Virus record (IMG/VR): IMGVR_UViG_3300017786_000128
Coordinates: 1-25,109 of that record
Strand: one strand, 5' to 3'
DNA length: 25,109 nucleotides
From: a virus
Made by a program: the position numbers and the translations under genes. The notes under the pieces were generated by a model. The model did not search any database. It was not told where the DNA came from and saw nothing but the letters and a program-made list of their open reading frames with translations. Numbering within the stretch: position 1 is the stretch's first letter; each line of letters opens with the position of its first letter. Shown piece after piece: positions 1 to 7,064 of the stretch.

Positions 1-270
1 GAGATAGGAATGTTGGCAAGGCGTGTCATGAGGAAGATAGGGCTGTCTGACGAACTGCGACTTATGGACTTACGAAGAACTGGAGTTACACAGATGGTTG
101 ATGCAGGTGTAGATATTAGCCAGATTATGTCAGTTACAGGACACACAAACATAAGTTCGGTACAGCCTTACATTAAAAATACGTTCACAAGTGCAAACAA
201 TGCATTGACAAAAAGAACGAATCATGTTAAAAGCACTTTAAGTGCAGACATTGAAAGTGATATAATATGA
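1..270 (+). CDS. Tyrosine recombinase (phage integrase), C-terminal fragment cut by the window edge
   Basis: This is the 3' end of a site-specific tyrosine recombinase; the frame is open through base 1, so the gene begins outside the window and the ATG at 10 is internal. The fragment shows the catalytic C-terminal signature: MDLRRTG (box II arginine), then VTGHTN (the second conserved His) and QPYIKNT, whose Tyr is the likely nucleophile. In most family members the first box II residue is His (HxxR); here the corresponding residue is Met. Such enzymes integrate and excise phage DNA at att sites. The stop overlaps the primase start in ATGA, so in this phage the integrase gene sits at the head of the replication operon. 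The att site is not visible. Family assignment is firm; activity cannot be judged without the N-terminal part. Confidence 0.85.
   Translation, partial: EIGMLARRVMRKIGLSDELRLMDLRRTGVTQMVDAGVDISQIMSVTGHTNISSVQPYIKNTFTSANNALTKRTNHVKSTLSADIESDII
258..266 (+). promoter_or_regulatory. Possible extended -10 promoter element at integrase/primase junction
   Basis: TGATATAAT is a perfect extended -10 motif (TGn plus TATAAT), but no convincing -35 lies 16-18 bases upstream (best is TTTAAG). Predicted initiation would fall near 273, a few bases inside the primase frame, so a transcript from here would need an internal primase start (Met22, next to the zinc finger) or would serve the downstream genes. 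The same bases GTGATATAA recur in the much better promoter at 5033-5061. Weak call. Confidence 0.3.
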
Positions 271-1046
271 TAAATGATATATACAGTTTAGTGTTACAGT
301 TAGAGTTACGTGATGGAGAAACTAAGCGTATGAATTGTCCTAATTGTGATGGCTATAAAACTTTTACTGCTACTAACAATATGGGTAGTCTTGTATGGAA
401 TTGTTACAAGGCATCTTGTTCCGTATCTGGTGGTGTTCGTGTCCAGTTGACATCGGAAGACATTAAGAAGTCTTTGGGTTATGCTGTAAAAGAGTTGGAC
501 AATGCTGACTTTGTAATGCCAGAGTATGTTGTGCCGTACAATGGACAGCGTGAGATTACTAGGTTCACATCGAGGTTCGGTATTGACGAATGGGAATTAC
601 ATTATGATGTAAAAGATAATCGTGCTGTCTTTCCTATTGTGCATAATGGCATTACAGTTGATGCTATTGGCAGATCGTTAAGAAATAGCTTGCCAAAGTG
701 GAAAAAGTATGGTACAAGTGGATTGCCTTTTTCTCATGGGTTAGGGAAAAGGGCAGTTGTAGTTGAGGATTGCGTGAGTGCTTGCGTGGTCGGTGGAGAT
801 GAATTTGTGGGTGTTGCTGTGTTGGGTACATCTCTTTCTGAAACACATAAAAAGTATTTATCGCAGTTCTCAACTGTTATCGTGGCACTAGACCCAGACG
901 CATTGCCGAAAACTGTAGCCTTTAGTAAAGAGTTAAGAGGTCATGTTGACAACGTAAAGATATTACGCTTGACAGATGATCTAAAGTACAGTAGAGAGAT
1001 AGACATACACAATTTAAAAAGAATGGGAGACACAGCATGGAATTAA
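267..1046 (+). CDS. DNA primase with zinc finger and Toprim domain
   Basis: Predicted to synthesise RNA primers for lagging-strand replication. Residues 24-51 carry four cysteines (C24, C27, C46, C51) in a CPNC…C-x4-C zinc-ribbon like that of phage T7 gp4 and DnaG primases. The Toprim catalytic residues are visible as E167 (VVVEDCVSA) and the D209-P-D211 pair (VALDPDA), which bind catalytic metal ions. At 259 aa it corresponds to the primase half of T7 gp4; the helicase half is the next gene, so the two activities are separate polypeptides here. The start overlaps the integrase stop (ATGA). Its final codons (GDTAWN) overlap the helicase start and contain the helicase ribosome-binding site GGAG. 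Confidence 0.88.
   Translation: MINDIYSLVLQLELRDGETKRMNCPNCDGYKTFTATNNMGSLVWNCYKASCSVSGGVRVQLTSEDIKKSLGYAVKELDNADFVMPEYVVPYNGQREITRFTSRFGIDEWELHYDVKDNRAVFPIVHNGITVDAIGRSLRNSLPKWKKYGTSGLPFSHGLGKRAVVVEDCVSACVVGGDEFVGVAVLGTSLSETHKKYLSQFSTVIVALDPDALPKTVAFSKELRGHVDNVKILRLTDDLKYSREIDIHNLKRMGDTAWN
1030..1039 (+). repeat. Junction repeat ACACAGCATG, copy 1 (primase/helicase)
   Basis: First of three identical ACACAGCATG sequences in this operon, each ending in the next start codon. Here GGAG (1026-1029) lies directly upstream, so the primase codons for GDTA double as the helicase ribosome-binding site. Confidence 0.8.
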
Positions 1047-2278
1047 GTTTAGTTAGAAGTTTGATGGACAGAGCCTTTTATGAAGAGCATAGAGGTGCTA
1101 GATGCCCAGATAGATTATTCAGTAAAGATGTTCGAAAGATTAAGACATCTATCGACAAAGCGATGTACAACTACGAGAGAACCGTCACACCAGATGAGAT
1201 TGAAGCGTTGTTCATGGCTAACAATCCTACCTTAACAACTGCACAGAAAGGTGCATACGGAGATTTATTCAAGAGGATTAAGAAAGAAGATCCGTTGGGT
1301 AATGATGTAGCACAGGAAGTCTTATCAAAGTTATTCCAACAAGTTGTGGGCGAAGATATTGCCAATCTTGGTTTTGATTATGTAAATGGTTCGCAGACAA
1401 GCCTTGAGCCTTTGCGTAATATACTTGAGAGTTATGGCGATGACTTCACTCCCAACCTTAACATAGAGTGGGATGACATGGATGTAGACACTTTGCTACA
1501 GAAGAACGACATGGAAGCCAGATGGTCTTTCAATATATCGTCCCTTACTAGGGTCGTTGAGGGTGTCAATGATGGACACCTTATCGAAGTGGGTGCTAGA
1601 CCCAACACAGGTAAAACGTCTTTTCATGCGAGTTTGATTGCAGGAGTAAATGGTTTCGCAAGGCAGGGTGCTAAGTGTGTCGTGCTTTGCAATGAAGAGG
1701 GCAGTCACCGTGTGGGTCTACGCTACCTCACTTCAGCTACTGGTATGGACAAGTACCAGATAAAAGAGAACCCTAGTAAAGCAAAAGAGTTATATGCACC
1801 AATACAAAAAAATGTCAAGCTACGTGACGCTACTGGCAAAGATATGTCTTGGGTTGAGAGTGTATGCAAGTCTTATCAGCCAGACGTTGTTGTTCTTGAT
1901 ATGGGTGACAAGTTTGCTAAGACAGCAGGGTTTGCTAGGACGGATGAAGCATTGAAAGCTAATGCAGTTCATGCTCGTATGATAGCGAAACAGCATAAGT
2001 GTGCCATATTTTATATGTCACAGTTATCTGCCGAAGCAGAAGGTAAGGTTGTACTTAACCAAGCCATGATGGAAGGCAGTAGAACAGGTAAGGCAGCAGA
2101 AGCCGATTTGATGATTTTGATAGCAAAAGATGCACCTGTAAATAAGAAAGGTGGGGATGACGATGGTGGTGAAGAAAGCACGTTACGTCACATCAATGTT
2201 GTAAAGAATAAATTGTCTGGTTGGCATGGTCGCATTGTTTGTGATTTAGATTACAAAACAGCGAGGTACACAGCATGA
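1037..2278 (+). CDS. Replicative DNA helicase, DnaB-like RecA fold
   Basis: Ring helicase expected to unwind DNA at the phage fork together with the separately encoded primase. The Walker A motif is at residues 186-194 (GARPNTGKT), a catalytic acidic pair follows at 220-221 (LCNEE), Walker B is VVVLD ending at D288, and motif H3 is YMSQLS with Q329. The segment GSRTGKAAEAD (residues 348-358) matches the conserved region ahead of the DnaB arginine finger. The N-terminal ~150 residues are helical and unlike the T7 primase domain. Length (413 aa) fits a DnaB-type phage helicase. The start overlaps the primase frame by 10 bases and the stop overlaps the next ATG (ATGA). Confidence 0.9.
   Translation: MELSLVRSLMDRAFYEEHRGARCPDRLFSKDVRKIKTSIDKAMYNYERTVTPDEIEALFMANNPTLTTAQKGAYGDLFKRIKKEDPLGNDVAQEVLSKLFQQVVGEDIANLGFDYVNGSQTSLEPLRNILESYGDDFTPNLNIEWDDMDVDTLLQKNDMEARWSFNISSLTRVVEGVNDGHLIEVGARPNTGKTSFHASLIAGVNGFARQGAKCVVLCNEEGSHRVGLRYLTSATGMDKYQIKENPSKAKELYAPIQKNVKLRDATGKDMSWVESVCKSYQPDVVVLDMGDKFAKTAGFARTDEALKANAVHARMIAKQHKCAIFYMSQLSAEAEGKVVLNQAMMEGSRTGKAAEADLMILIAKDAPVNKKGGDDDGGEESTLRHINVVKNKLSGWHGRIVCDLDYKTARYTA
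2268..2277 (+). repeat. Junction repeat ACACAGCATG, copy 2 (helicase/115-aa gene)
   Basis: Second ACACAGCATG copy. GAGG at 2263-2266 is the ribosome-binding site for the ATG at 2275, and the same bases encode the helicase C-terminus RYTA. Confidence 0.8.
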
Positions 2279-2622
2279 TGAATTTAGGTATATATAAATT
2301 TACTAAAAAAGACTTGCCCAACTTAGAGTCTAAACTTACAATATCTAAATTTAAATCAGATCAATGTGAGGAAGAGAATTATTATAGAGCCTATTATAAT
2401 AATCCTTACAAGAGAGATATTCAAAGAATAGAAAAATTGATATCTTTGATACATGAAGATTTACAAATAGAAAGTTATAGAGATGGTCTTGTTTTATTAG
2501 ATAAAAAATTTGTTGTATCCTTGATAGATAATAACTGGAGAGTTTTAAATAAAAATACATGGTATAAGCACAAAGATATTAAACATTTTGTAAGCAACTA
2601 TATAAGAAAGGACACAGCATGA
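2275..2622 (+). CDS. Hypothetical protein, 115 aa
   Basis: I do not recognise a family. The protein is rich in Lys, Tyr, Asn and Asp, with no membrane segment, signal peptide or cysteine motif; the C-terminal part (WYKHKDIKHFVSNYIRK) is basic and aromatic, which would suit nucleic-acid contact, but that is a guess. It is translationally coupled on both sides: ATGA overlap with the helicase stop and with the next start. Together with the following gene it forms a visibly more AT-rich pair lodged between helicase and polymerase, which may mark a later insertion. A second in-frame ATG at 2278 could be used instead. Confidence 0.7.
   Translation: MMNLGIYKFTKKDLPNLESKLTISKFKSDQCEEENYYRAYYNNPYKRDIQRIEKLISLIHEDLQIESYRDGLVLLDKKFVVSLIDNNWRVLNKNTWYKHKDIKHFVSNYIRKDTA
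2612..2621 (+). repeat. Junction repeat ACACAGCATG, copy 3 (115-aa gene/GIY-YIG gene)
   Basis: Third ACACAGCATG copy, preceded by AAAGG. It supplies ribosome-binding site, stop (TGA) and start (ATG at 2619) for the gene pair; the upstream protein ends in KDTA. Confidence 0.8.
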
Positions 2623-3032
2623 TTACACAATTACTATCATTTCTCTTTGGAAACTTAGATGTTAAAGACATCAAAAGAAAAGAAGAACTAAAAGAGACAG
2701 CCTTAGAAATATCTAAGAACACATTACGGCAATACAATAAACAGAAAGATGGGTATGTGTATATTATATCTAACCCTGCGTGGGAAGGTTGGTATAAGGT
2801 TGGCATGGCTGTTGATTCTCAGGATAGATGTGGAAGTTATCAAACATCTAGTCCTCACAGAGATTATAGATTAGAATACAGCAAGTATTTTCTAAACAGA
2901 AAAGTGGCTGAAGAGATAGCACATGACGTAATAAGTGAGATTTCTCTTGACAGAAATGGAGAATGGTTTAGAGTAAGCGTTAATAAGATTCGAAAAATAA
3001 TCAAAGGAATAGATTATGAAATTAGTGCTTGA
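2619..3032 (+). CDS. GIY-YIG superfamily protein (T5orf172/MUG113-like nuclease domain)
   Basis: Residues 45-130 look like a T5orf172/MUG113 domain of the GIY-YIG nuclease superfamily: GYVYII (45-50) supplies the first tyrosine pair, GWYKVGMAVDSQDR (57-70) the second strand and helix with R70, and NGEWF (114-118) the metal-binding glutamate E115. The N-terminal 40 residues are a basic helical extension. Members of this superfamily cut DNA and include homing endonucleases, restriction enzymes and uncharacterised phage proteins; which role applies here is unknown. Its place between helicase and polymerase suggests either a replication/recombination function or a selfish free-standing nuclease. 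The end overlaps the polymerase start by 17 bases. Confidence 0.75.
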   Translation: MITQLLSFLFGNLDVKDIKRKEELKETALEISKNTLRQYNKQKDGYVYIISNPAWEGWYKVGMAVDSQDRCGSYQTSSPHRDYRLEYSKYFLNRKVAEEIAHDVISEISLDRNGEWFRVSVNKIRKIIKGIDYEISA

Positions 3033-5055
3033 TGTAGAGAATACTGTAACCAAACGGAACGATAGGCTACACTTAGATCCTTTTGAAACCAATAACTCCC
3101 TTGTCATGATTGGAATGAAGAGTGAGCTTGGTGAGCAGGTAATTACGTTTGACCACAGTGAAACAGAACCCACACCAGATGGGCAAAAGATTGTTCAAGA
3201 TATGCTTGATAAGGCTACAGTTCTTGTATGCCACAACGTATCTCACGATCTCCTCTGGTTGTGGGAGTCTGGTTTCAAGTATGACGGTATTGTTTTTGAC
3301 ACAATGTTGGGGGACTATGTTTTACAGCGAGGTCAAAAGAAACCGTCATCACTTGAGATGTGTGCAGAGAGGTATGGACTAGAAACAAAGAAGCAAGATA
3401 CATTAAAAGAATATTTCAAAAAAGGGTTCTCTGTTCGTGACATACCTCATGCCGAGTTATCGGAATATCTAGTGGCAGACTTACGTGCCACAGATGAATT
3501 ATCAGATAATATATTTGGTAGACTATATGGTAAAGACAGTGGGTTGATGAATACAGTTAGCCTTACAAATATGGTTGCTGTTTGCTTGTGTAAGATATAT
3601 AGGAACGGTTTTGCTGTTGACTATGTAGGATTAGAAGAAGTTAAACAAGAGTTTGAAAAAGAAAAGAGACAGCTTGTACAGGATTTAAATGTACAAGTTA
3701 GAGAACTTATGGGCGATGTTCCTATCAATCTAAACAGCCCAGAGCAACTATCGTGGGTGATATACAGCCGTAAGCCAAAAGATAAGAATGATTGGTCTAG
3801 CTGTTTTGATTATAAGATGGACTACAATGGTTTCAAAAGCAAAGTTCTGGAAAAAGCCGAGACTATATATAAGAAGAAAGCATTTAAGTGTGAAGCTTGT
3901 GATGGTAAAGGTGTAATACAAAAGATGCGAAAAGATGGTAAGCCATATGCCAGACCAACAAAATGTTCTACGTGTAATAATCTTGGGTTTATTTATAAGA
4001 ATGTAGCCAACGAAGTAGCTGGTCTAAAGCGACAGCCACCTAACTCACGTTGGGTTAGTCACAGTGGTTTCACGATAAACAAATCAAACGTAGAGATACT
4101 TGAGAACATGGCTAGACGAGAGGGTGATACTACAGCACAGAGTTTCTTAAAGAAGATACGTAGGTTGTCGGCAGTAGAAACATATCTCTCTAGCTTTGTA
4201 GAGGGCATTGCAGACCATGTTAAGAGAGATGGTAAGCTACACGTTAGATTATTACAGCACCGTACCTCTACAGGACGGTTCAGTGGTGCAGACCCTAATA
4301 TGCAGAACATGCCCAGAGGTGGTACGTTTCCTGTGAAGAAGGTTTTCATATCTCGTTGGAACGAAGGAAAGATACTTGAAGCTGACTTTGCACAGCTAGA
4401 GTTTAGAGTTGCAGCTTTTTTGTCGCAGGATAAAACAGCTATTCGTGAGATATGTAATGGTGTAGATGTTCATGCTTACACAGCAAAGGTTATATCGGAA
4501 GCAGGACAGCCTACAACAAGACAAGAAGCTAAAGCACATACCTTTGCACCTCTCTACGGTGCTACTGGTTATGGAAGGACAAAAGCTGAAGCTGAATACT
4601 ACGAGCAGTTTACCAAGAAGTATGACGGTATAGCTAACTGGCACAGTAATCTTGCCCAAGAAGCTATAGATACTTTGAGGATAAAAACACCATCTGGCAG
4701 AGAGTTTTCTTTTCCAGATGTTGAGAGAAAGGGTAATGGTAAAGTTACGTATGGGACACAGATTAAGAACTATCCTGTACAGAGTTTTGCTACTGCCGAC
4801 ATCGTTCCTTTGGTTCTAATACGAATAGAGGAAGCATTGCAAAAAATGCAAAGCTGTATTGTAAATTCTGTGCATGACTCTATCGTGATAGATATTCACC
4901 CAGACGAGCAAGACCAAGTTTTAAAGGTGATGAAAGATATTAACAAGAACTTAAAAAATATTGTTGATAACCATTTCAACATAGACTTTAATGTACCCTT
5001 GTTATTAGAATCAAAAATAGGAAATAATTGGCTTGACACTAAAGATGTCATGTGA
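3016..5055 (+). CDS. DNA polymerase, family A, with 3'-5' exonuclease and DnaJ-type zinc-finger insert
   Basis: Replicative polymerase of the phage. Exonuclease motifs: D6 and E8 (LDVEN), N74/D78 (HNVSHD), Y151/D155 (YLVAD). Between exonuclease and palm lies a zinc finger with C292, C295, C317 and C320, pattern CxxCxGxG…CxxCxxxG, like the DnaJ central domain; the same oddity is known in HMO-2011. Polymerase motifs: A is DFAQLEFR with D457; B runs from R502 through K506 and F510 to Y514; C is VHDS with catalytic D621. The residue matching E. coli Pol I Phe762 is Phe (F510). The residue after the motif C Asp, usually Glu, is Ser622. Length (679 aa) suits a T7-like polymerase lacking a 5' nuclease domain. 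The start lies inside the previous gene. Confidence 0.95.
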   Translation: MKLVLDVENTVTKRNDRLHLDPFETNNSLVMIGMKSELGEQVITFDHSETEPTPDGQKIVQDMLDKATVLVCHNVSHDLLWLWESGFKYDGIVFDTMLGDYVLQRGQKKPSSLEMCAERYGLETKKQDTLKEYFKKGFSVRDIPHAELSEYLVADLRATDELSDNIFGRLYGKDSGLMNTVSLTNMVAVCLCKIYRNGFAVDYVGLEEVKQEFEKEKRQLVQDLNVQVRELMGDVPINLNSPEQLSWVIYSRKPKDKNDWSSCFDYKMDYNGFKSKVLEKAETIYKKKAFKCEACDGKGVIQKMRKDGKPYARPTKCSTCNNLGFIYKNVANEVAGLKRQPPNSRWVSHSGFTINKSNVEILENMARREGDTTAQSFLKKIRRLSAVETYLSSFVEGIADHVKRDGKLHVRLLQHRTSTGRFSGADPNMQNMPRGGTFPVKKVFISRWNEGKILEADFAQLEFRVAAFLSQDKTAIREICNGVDVHAYTAKVISEAGQPTTRQEAKAHTFAPLYGATGYGRTKAEAEYYEQFTKKYDGIANWHSNLAQEAIDTLRIKTPSGREFSFPDVERKGNGKVTYGTQIKNYPVQSFATADIVPLVLIRIEEALQKMQSCIVNSVHDSIVIDIHPDEQDQVLKVMKDINKNLKNIVDNHFNIDFNVPLLLESKIGNNWLDTKDVM

Positions 5056-5061
5056 TATAAC
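5033..5061 (+). promoter_or_regulatory. Sigma70-type promoter with extended -10
   Basis: TTGACA (5033-5038) is a perfect -35 box, followed by exactly 17 bases and TATAAC (5056-5061), five of six matches to the -10 consensus, preceded by the extended -10 TGA (5053-5055), which is also the polymerase stop codon. Initiation is expected near 5068, giving a leader of about 25 bases with AGGAG at 5080-5084 ahead of the ATG at 5093. This would give the ssDNA-binding-protein gene and those behind it a separate, host-RNA-polymerase-driven transcript. No activity data; prediction from consensus. Confidence 0.65.
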
Positions 5062-5092
5062 TATAGTTCTTTAATTAATAGGAGATAAATAT

Positions 5093-5986
5093 ATGAGTGC
5101 AAACATTACAACAATAGATACAGATAACTACGCAGTTATGGCAAAAGCTATGGGCATGGTTTCAGAAAACGATACAAAGAAGAAGTCTAGTACACTTGCT
5201 CGACTACGAATTAATCACTCGCCCTTAATGGGTCAATCAGAGATCAACGGAAAGTCTGTTAATGTTGAAGTTGTAGAGGGTGGTACATACAAACTAGAGA
5301 TACCAGATGGTGAAACATTATATTCCACCACAGCGAGTGTTCGTCCGTTTATGCAGAGGTATATGTATAAGCGATTTGTAATGGGTTCTGGGGACACACC
5401 AAACAAATATATTAAGACAGTTATGAATGACAATCTTAATGTTGATCTCAAGGATAATGATGGTGGGTTCAACTGTGGTAAACCTGCAGGGTTCATTCAA
5501 GACTTCAAGGCTCTTGACCAATCAACGCAGGATTTGATTAAGCAAATCAAGAGAGTACGTGTTATCTTTGGTACTATTGATTTGAAAGATGCTGTAGACA
5601 CTAATGGTGTATCGGCTGAGTTAGGCACTACACCTTTCATATGGGAAGTAGAAAACAGAGATGCTTTCAAAACTCTTGGTAATTGTTTTGTGAAGCTGTC
5701 CAAAATGAAAAGGCTACCACCACAGCATATGTTTGAAGTAGCTACGGAGCAGAAAAAGTTACCTAATGGTAACAGCTTCTATCTTCCATCGGTTGCTGTC
5801 AATTTGACAGACACAATAAAACTGTCGGACGAAGACCAACAAACCTTTGCAGATTTTATGCAATGGGTTGATAATTATAACGACTACATCATCGGTGCTT
5901 GGGACGAAAACTCTCGTAAGAAAGAGGACATGGATGTTAGTGTCGTTGACGAGATTATCGAAACAGAGGAGATACCATTCGAATGA
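5093..5986 (+). CDS. Putative single-stranded DNA-binding protein
   Basis: No domain is recognised with certainty. The 297-aa protein has a mixed, soluble composition and ends in a strongly acidic tail (DEIIETEEIPFE) resembling the acidic tip of bacterial SSB (which ends DDIPF) and of phage SSBs, where it recruits partner proteins. It lies between the DNA polymerase and a recombination nuclease, is preceded by one of the best promoters and ribosome-binding sites in the window (AGGAG at 5080-5084), and so is likely made in large amounts, as expected for an SSB. A different replication-associated role is possible. The stop overlaps the next start (ATGA). Confidence 0.5.
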   Translation: MSANITTIDTDNYAVMAKAMGMVSENDTKKKSSTLARLRINHSPLMGQSEINGKSVNVEVVEGGTYKLEIPDGETLYSTTASVRPFMQRYMYKRFVMGSGDTPNKYIKTVMNDNLNVDLKDNDGGFNCGKPAGFIQDFKALDQSTQDLIKQIKRVRVIFGTIDLKDAVDTNGVSAELGTTPFIWEVENRDAFKTLGNCFVKLSKMKRLPPQHMFEVATEQKKLPNGNSFYLPSVAVNLTDTIKLSDEDQQTFADFMQWVDNYNDYIIGAWDENSRKKEDMDVSVVDEIIETEEIPFE

Positions 5987-6843
5987 AGCATCCCTCTGAA
6001 ATGGCATTGCATCAATACTTGGAAGATGCTATCAATGGAAAGACCTCTATGTCTGCTAGTACCATAACAAGTATTAAGAAAGACATAGGAGAAGCATTGA
6101 AACGTCAGTTTGGTAAAAAGACAAAGCGTAGAAAGTTTCAACTACGCATGTCAAATGTAGGCAGACCTTCTTGCCAACTCTGGTTTGAAAAGAATAGTCC
6201 AGAGAAAGCTGATCCTCTGCCTACAACATTCGTAATGAACATGATGCTTGGGGATATAGTTGAAGCTGTATTCAAGGGATTGATGAAAGAAGCTAAGATT
6301 GATTTCCAAAACTCAGACAAAGTTTCATTAGACGTTGCTGATACGAAGGTTAGTGGTACGTATGATTTAGTATTGAATGATGCTGTAGACGATATTAAGT
6401 CTGCTTCAGATTGGTCGTATCGAAATAAGTTTGAATCATACGATACTCTTGCCAAAGAAGATCCTTTTGGTTACGTGGGACAGTTGGCAGGTTATGCTAA
6501 AGCTTCTGGTAAAAAAGCAGGTGGTTGGTGGGTTGTTAACAAAGCCAATGGTCAGTTCAAGTACGTACCTGCAAGTAGCATTGACGTAGATGAAGAAGTT
6601 AAAAAGCTAGAAGCCAACGTCAATGTAGTAAAAAGTAATGTCTTTAAAAGATGTTTCGAATCTGTAGAAGAAACCTTCAGAGGTAAGGCTACAGGCAATA
6701 GGATATTAAATATAACTTGTTCTTTCTGTCGATATAAAAATTCATGTTGGGAGAATTTGCAGGAGTTACCTTCCTTGTTGTCTAAAGCTAAAGAGCCTAA
6801 AATTGTTTCATATGTTAGTATAGGAAAGGAGAATGTAGCATGA
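5983..6843 (+). CDS. Cas4/RecB-like PD-(D/E)XK nuclease with predicted Fe-S cluster
   Basis: Predicted DNA exonuclease of the RecB/Cas4 group. The nuclease core shows E94 (DIVEAVF), D128 (GTYDLVL), D137-I-K139 (the DxK catalytic pair) and Q167…Y171 (GQLAGYAK). One cysteine upstream of the core (C64) and three near the C-terminus (C246, C249, C255 in CxxCx5C) reproduce the arrangement by which Cas4 and AddB hold a 4Fe-4S cluster. In phages such nucleases are linked to recombination, end resection or host DNA breakdown. No CRISPR array or other cas gene is present, so a CRISPR role is not suggested. The gene is coupled to both neighbours by ATGA overlaps. Confidence 0.82.
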   Translation: MKHPSEMALHQYLEDAINGKTSMSASTITSIKKDIGEALKRQFGKKTKRRKFQLRMSNVGRPSCQLWFEKNSPEKADPLPTTFVMNMMLGDIVEAVFKGLMKEAKIDFQNSDKVSLDVADTKVSGTYDLVLNDAVDDIKSASDWSYRNKFESYDTLAKEDPFGYVGQLAGYAKASGKKAGGWWVVNKANGQFKYVPASSIDVDEEVKKLEANVNVVKSNVFKRCFESVEETFRGKATGNRILNITCSFCRYKNSCWENLQELPSLLSKAKEPKIVSYVSIGKENVA

Positions 6844-7064
6844 ATGATAAATCTAACACCACACTAGATGAAATGGCTAGTGAAATTAGTGAAATGGAAA
6901 AGCAACTTATGGAGATGAAGAAAGCTTATCGTGAGAGAAAGTACGAAGGTTTGAAGATAGCAATGGATGCTAGAAAGTCTGCAGACGAAGCTCTTAATGA
7001 TGAGCTAAAAGCTCTTGGGCTGAAAGCCTTTCCGTCTGTTAGATCTACATCTGTTTGGTGGTAA
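6840..7064 (+). CDS. Small coiled-coil protein, 74 aa
   Basis: Unrecognised. Residues 8-60 are highly charged and helical with heptad-like spacing (EMASEISEMEKQLMEMKK), predicting a coiled coil; the tail ends in aromatic residues (SVWW). The start follows AGGAG (6829-6833) and overlaps the nuclease stop. The stop codon TAA is directly followed by the GTG start of endonuclease I in the same frame. The small size and position suggest an accessory or regulatory subunit for one of the adjacent nucleases, but this is inference only. Confidence 0.72.
   Translation: MNDKSNTTLDEMASEISEMEKQLMEMKKAYRERKYEGLKIAMDARKSADEALNDELKALGLKAFPSVRSTSVWW

Noticed and set aside
946-974. Two TTGACA hexamers in the primase gene as promoters
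   Set aside because: No acceptable -10 lies 16-18 bases downstream of either.
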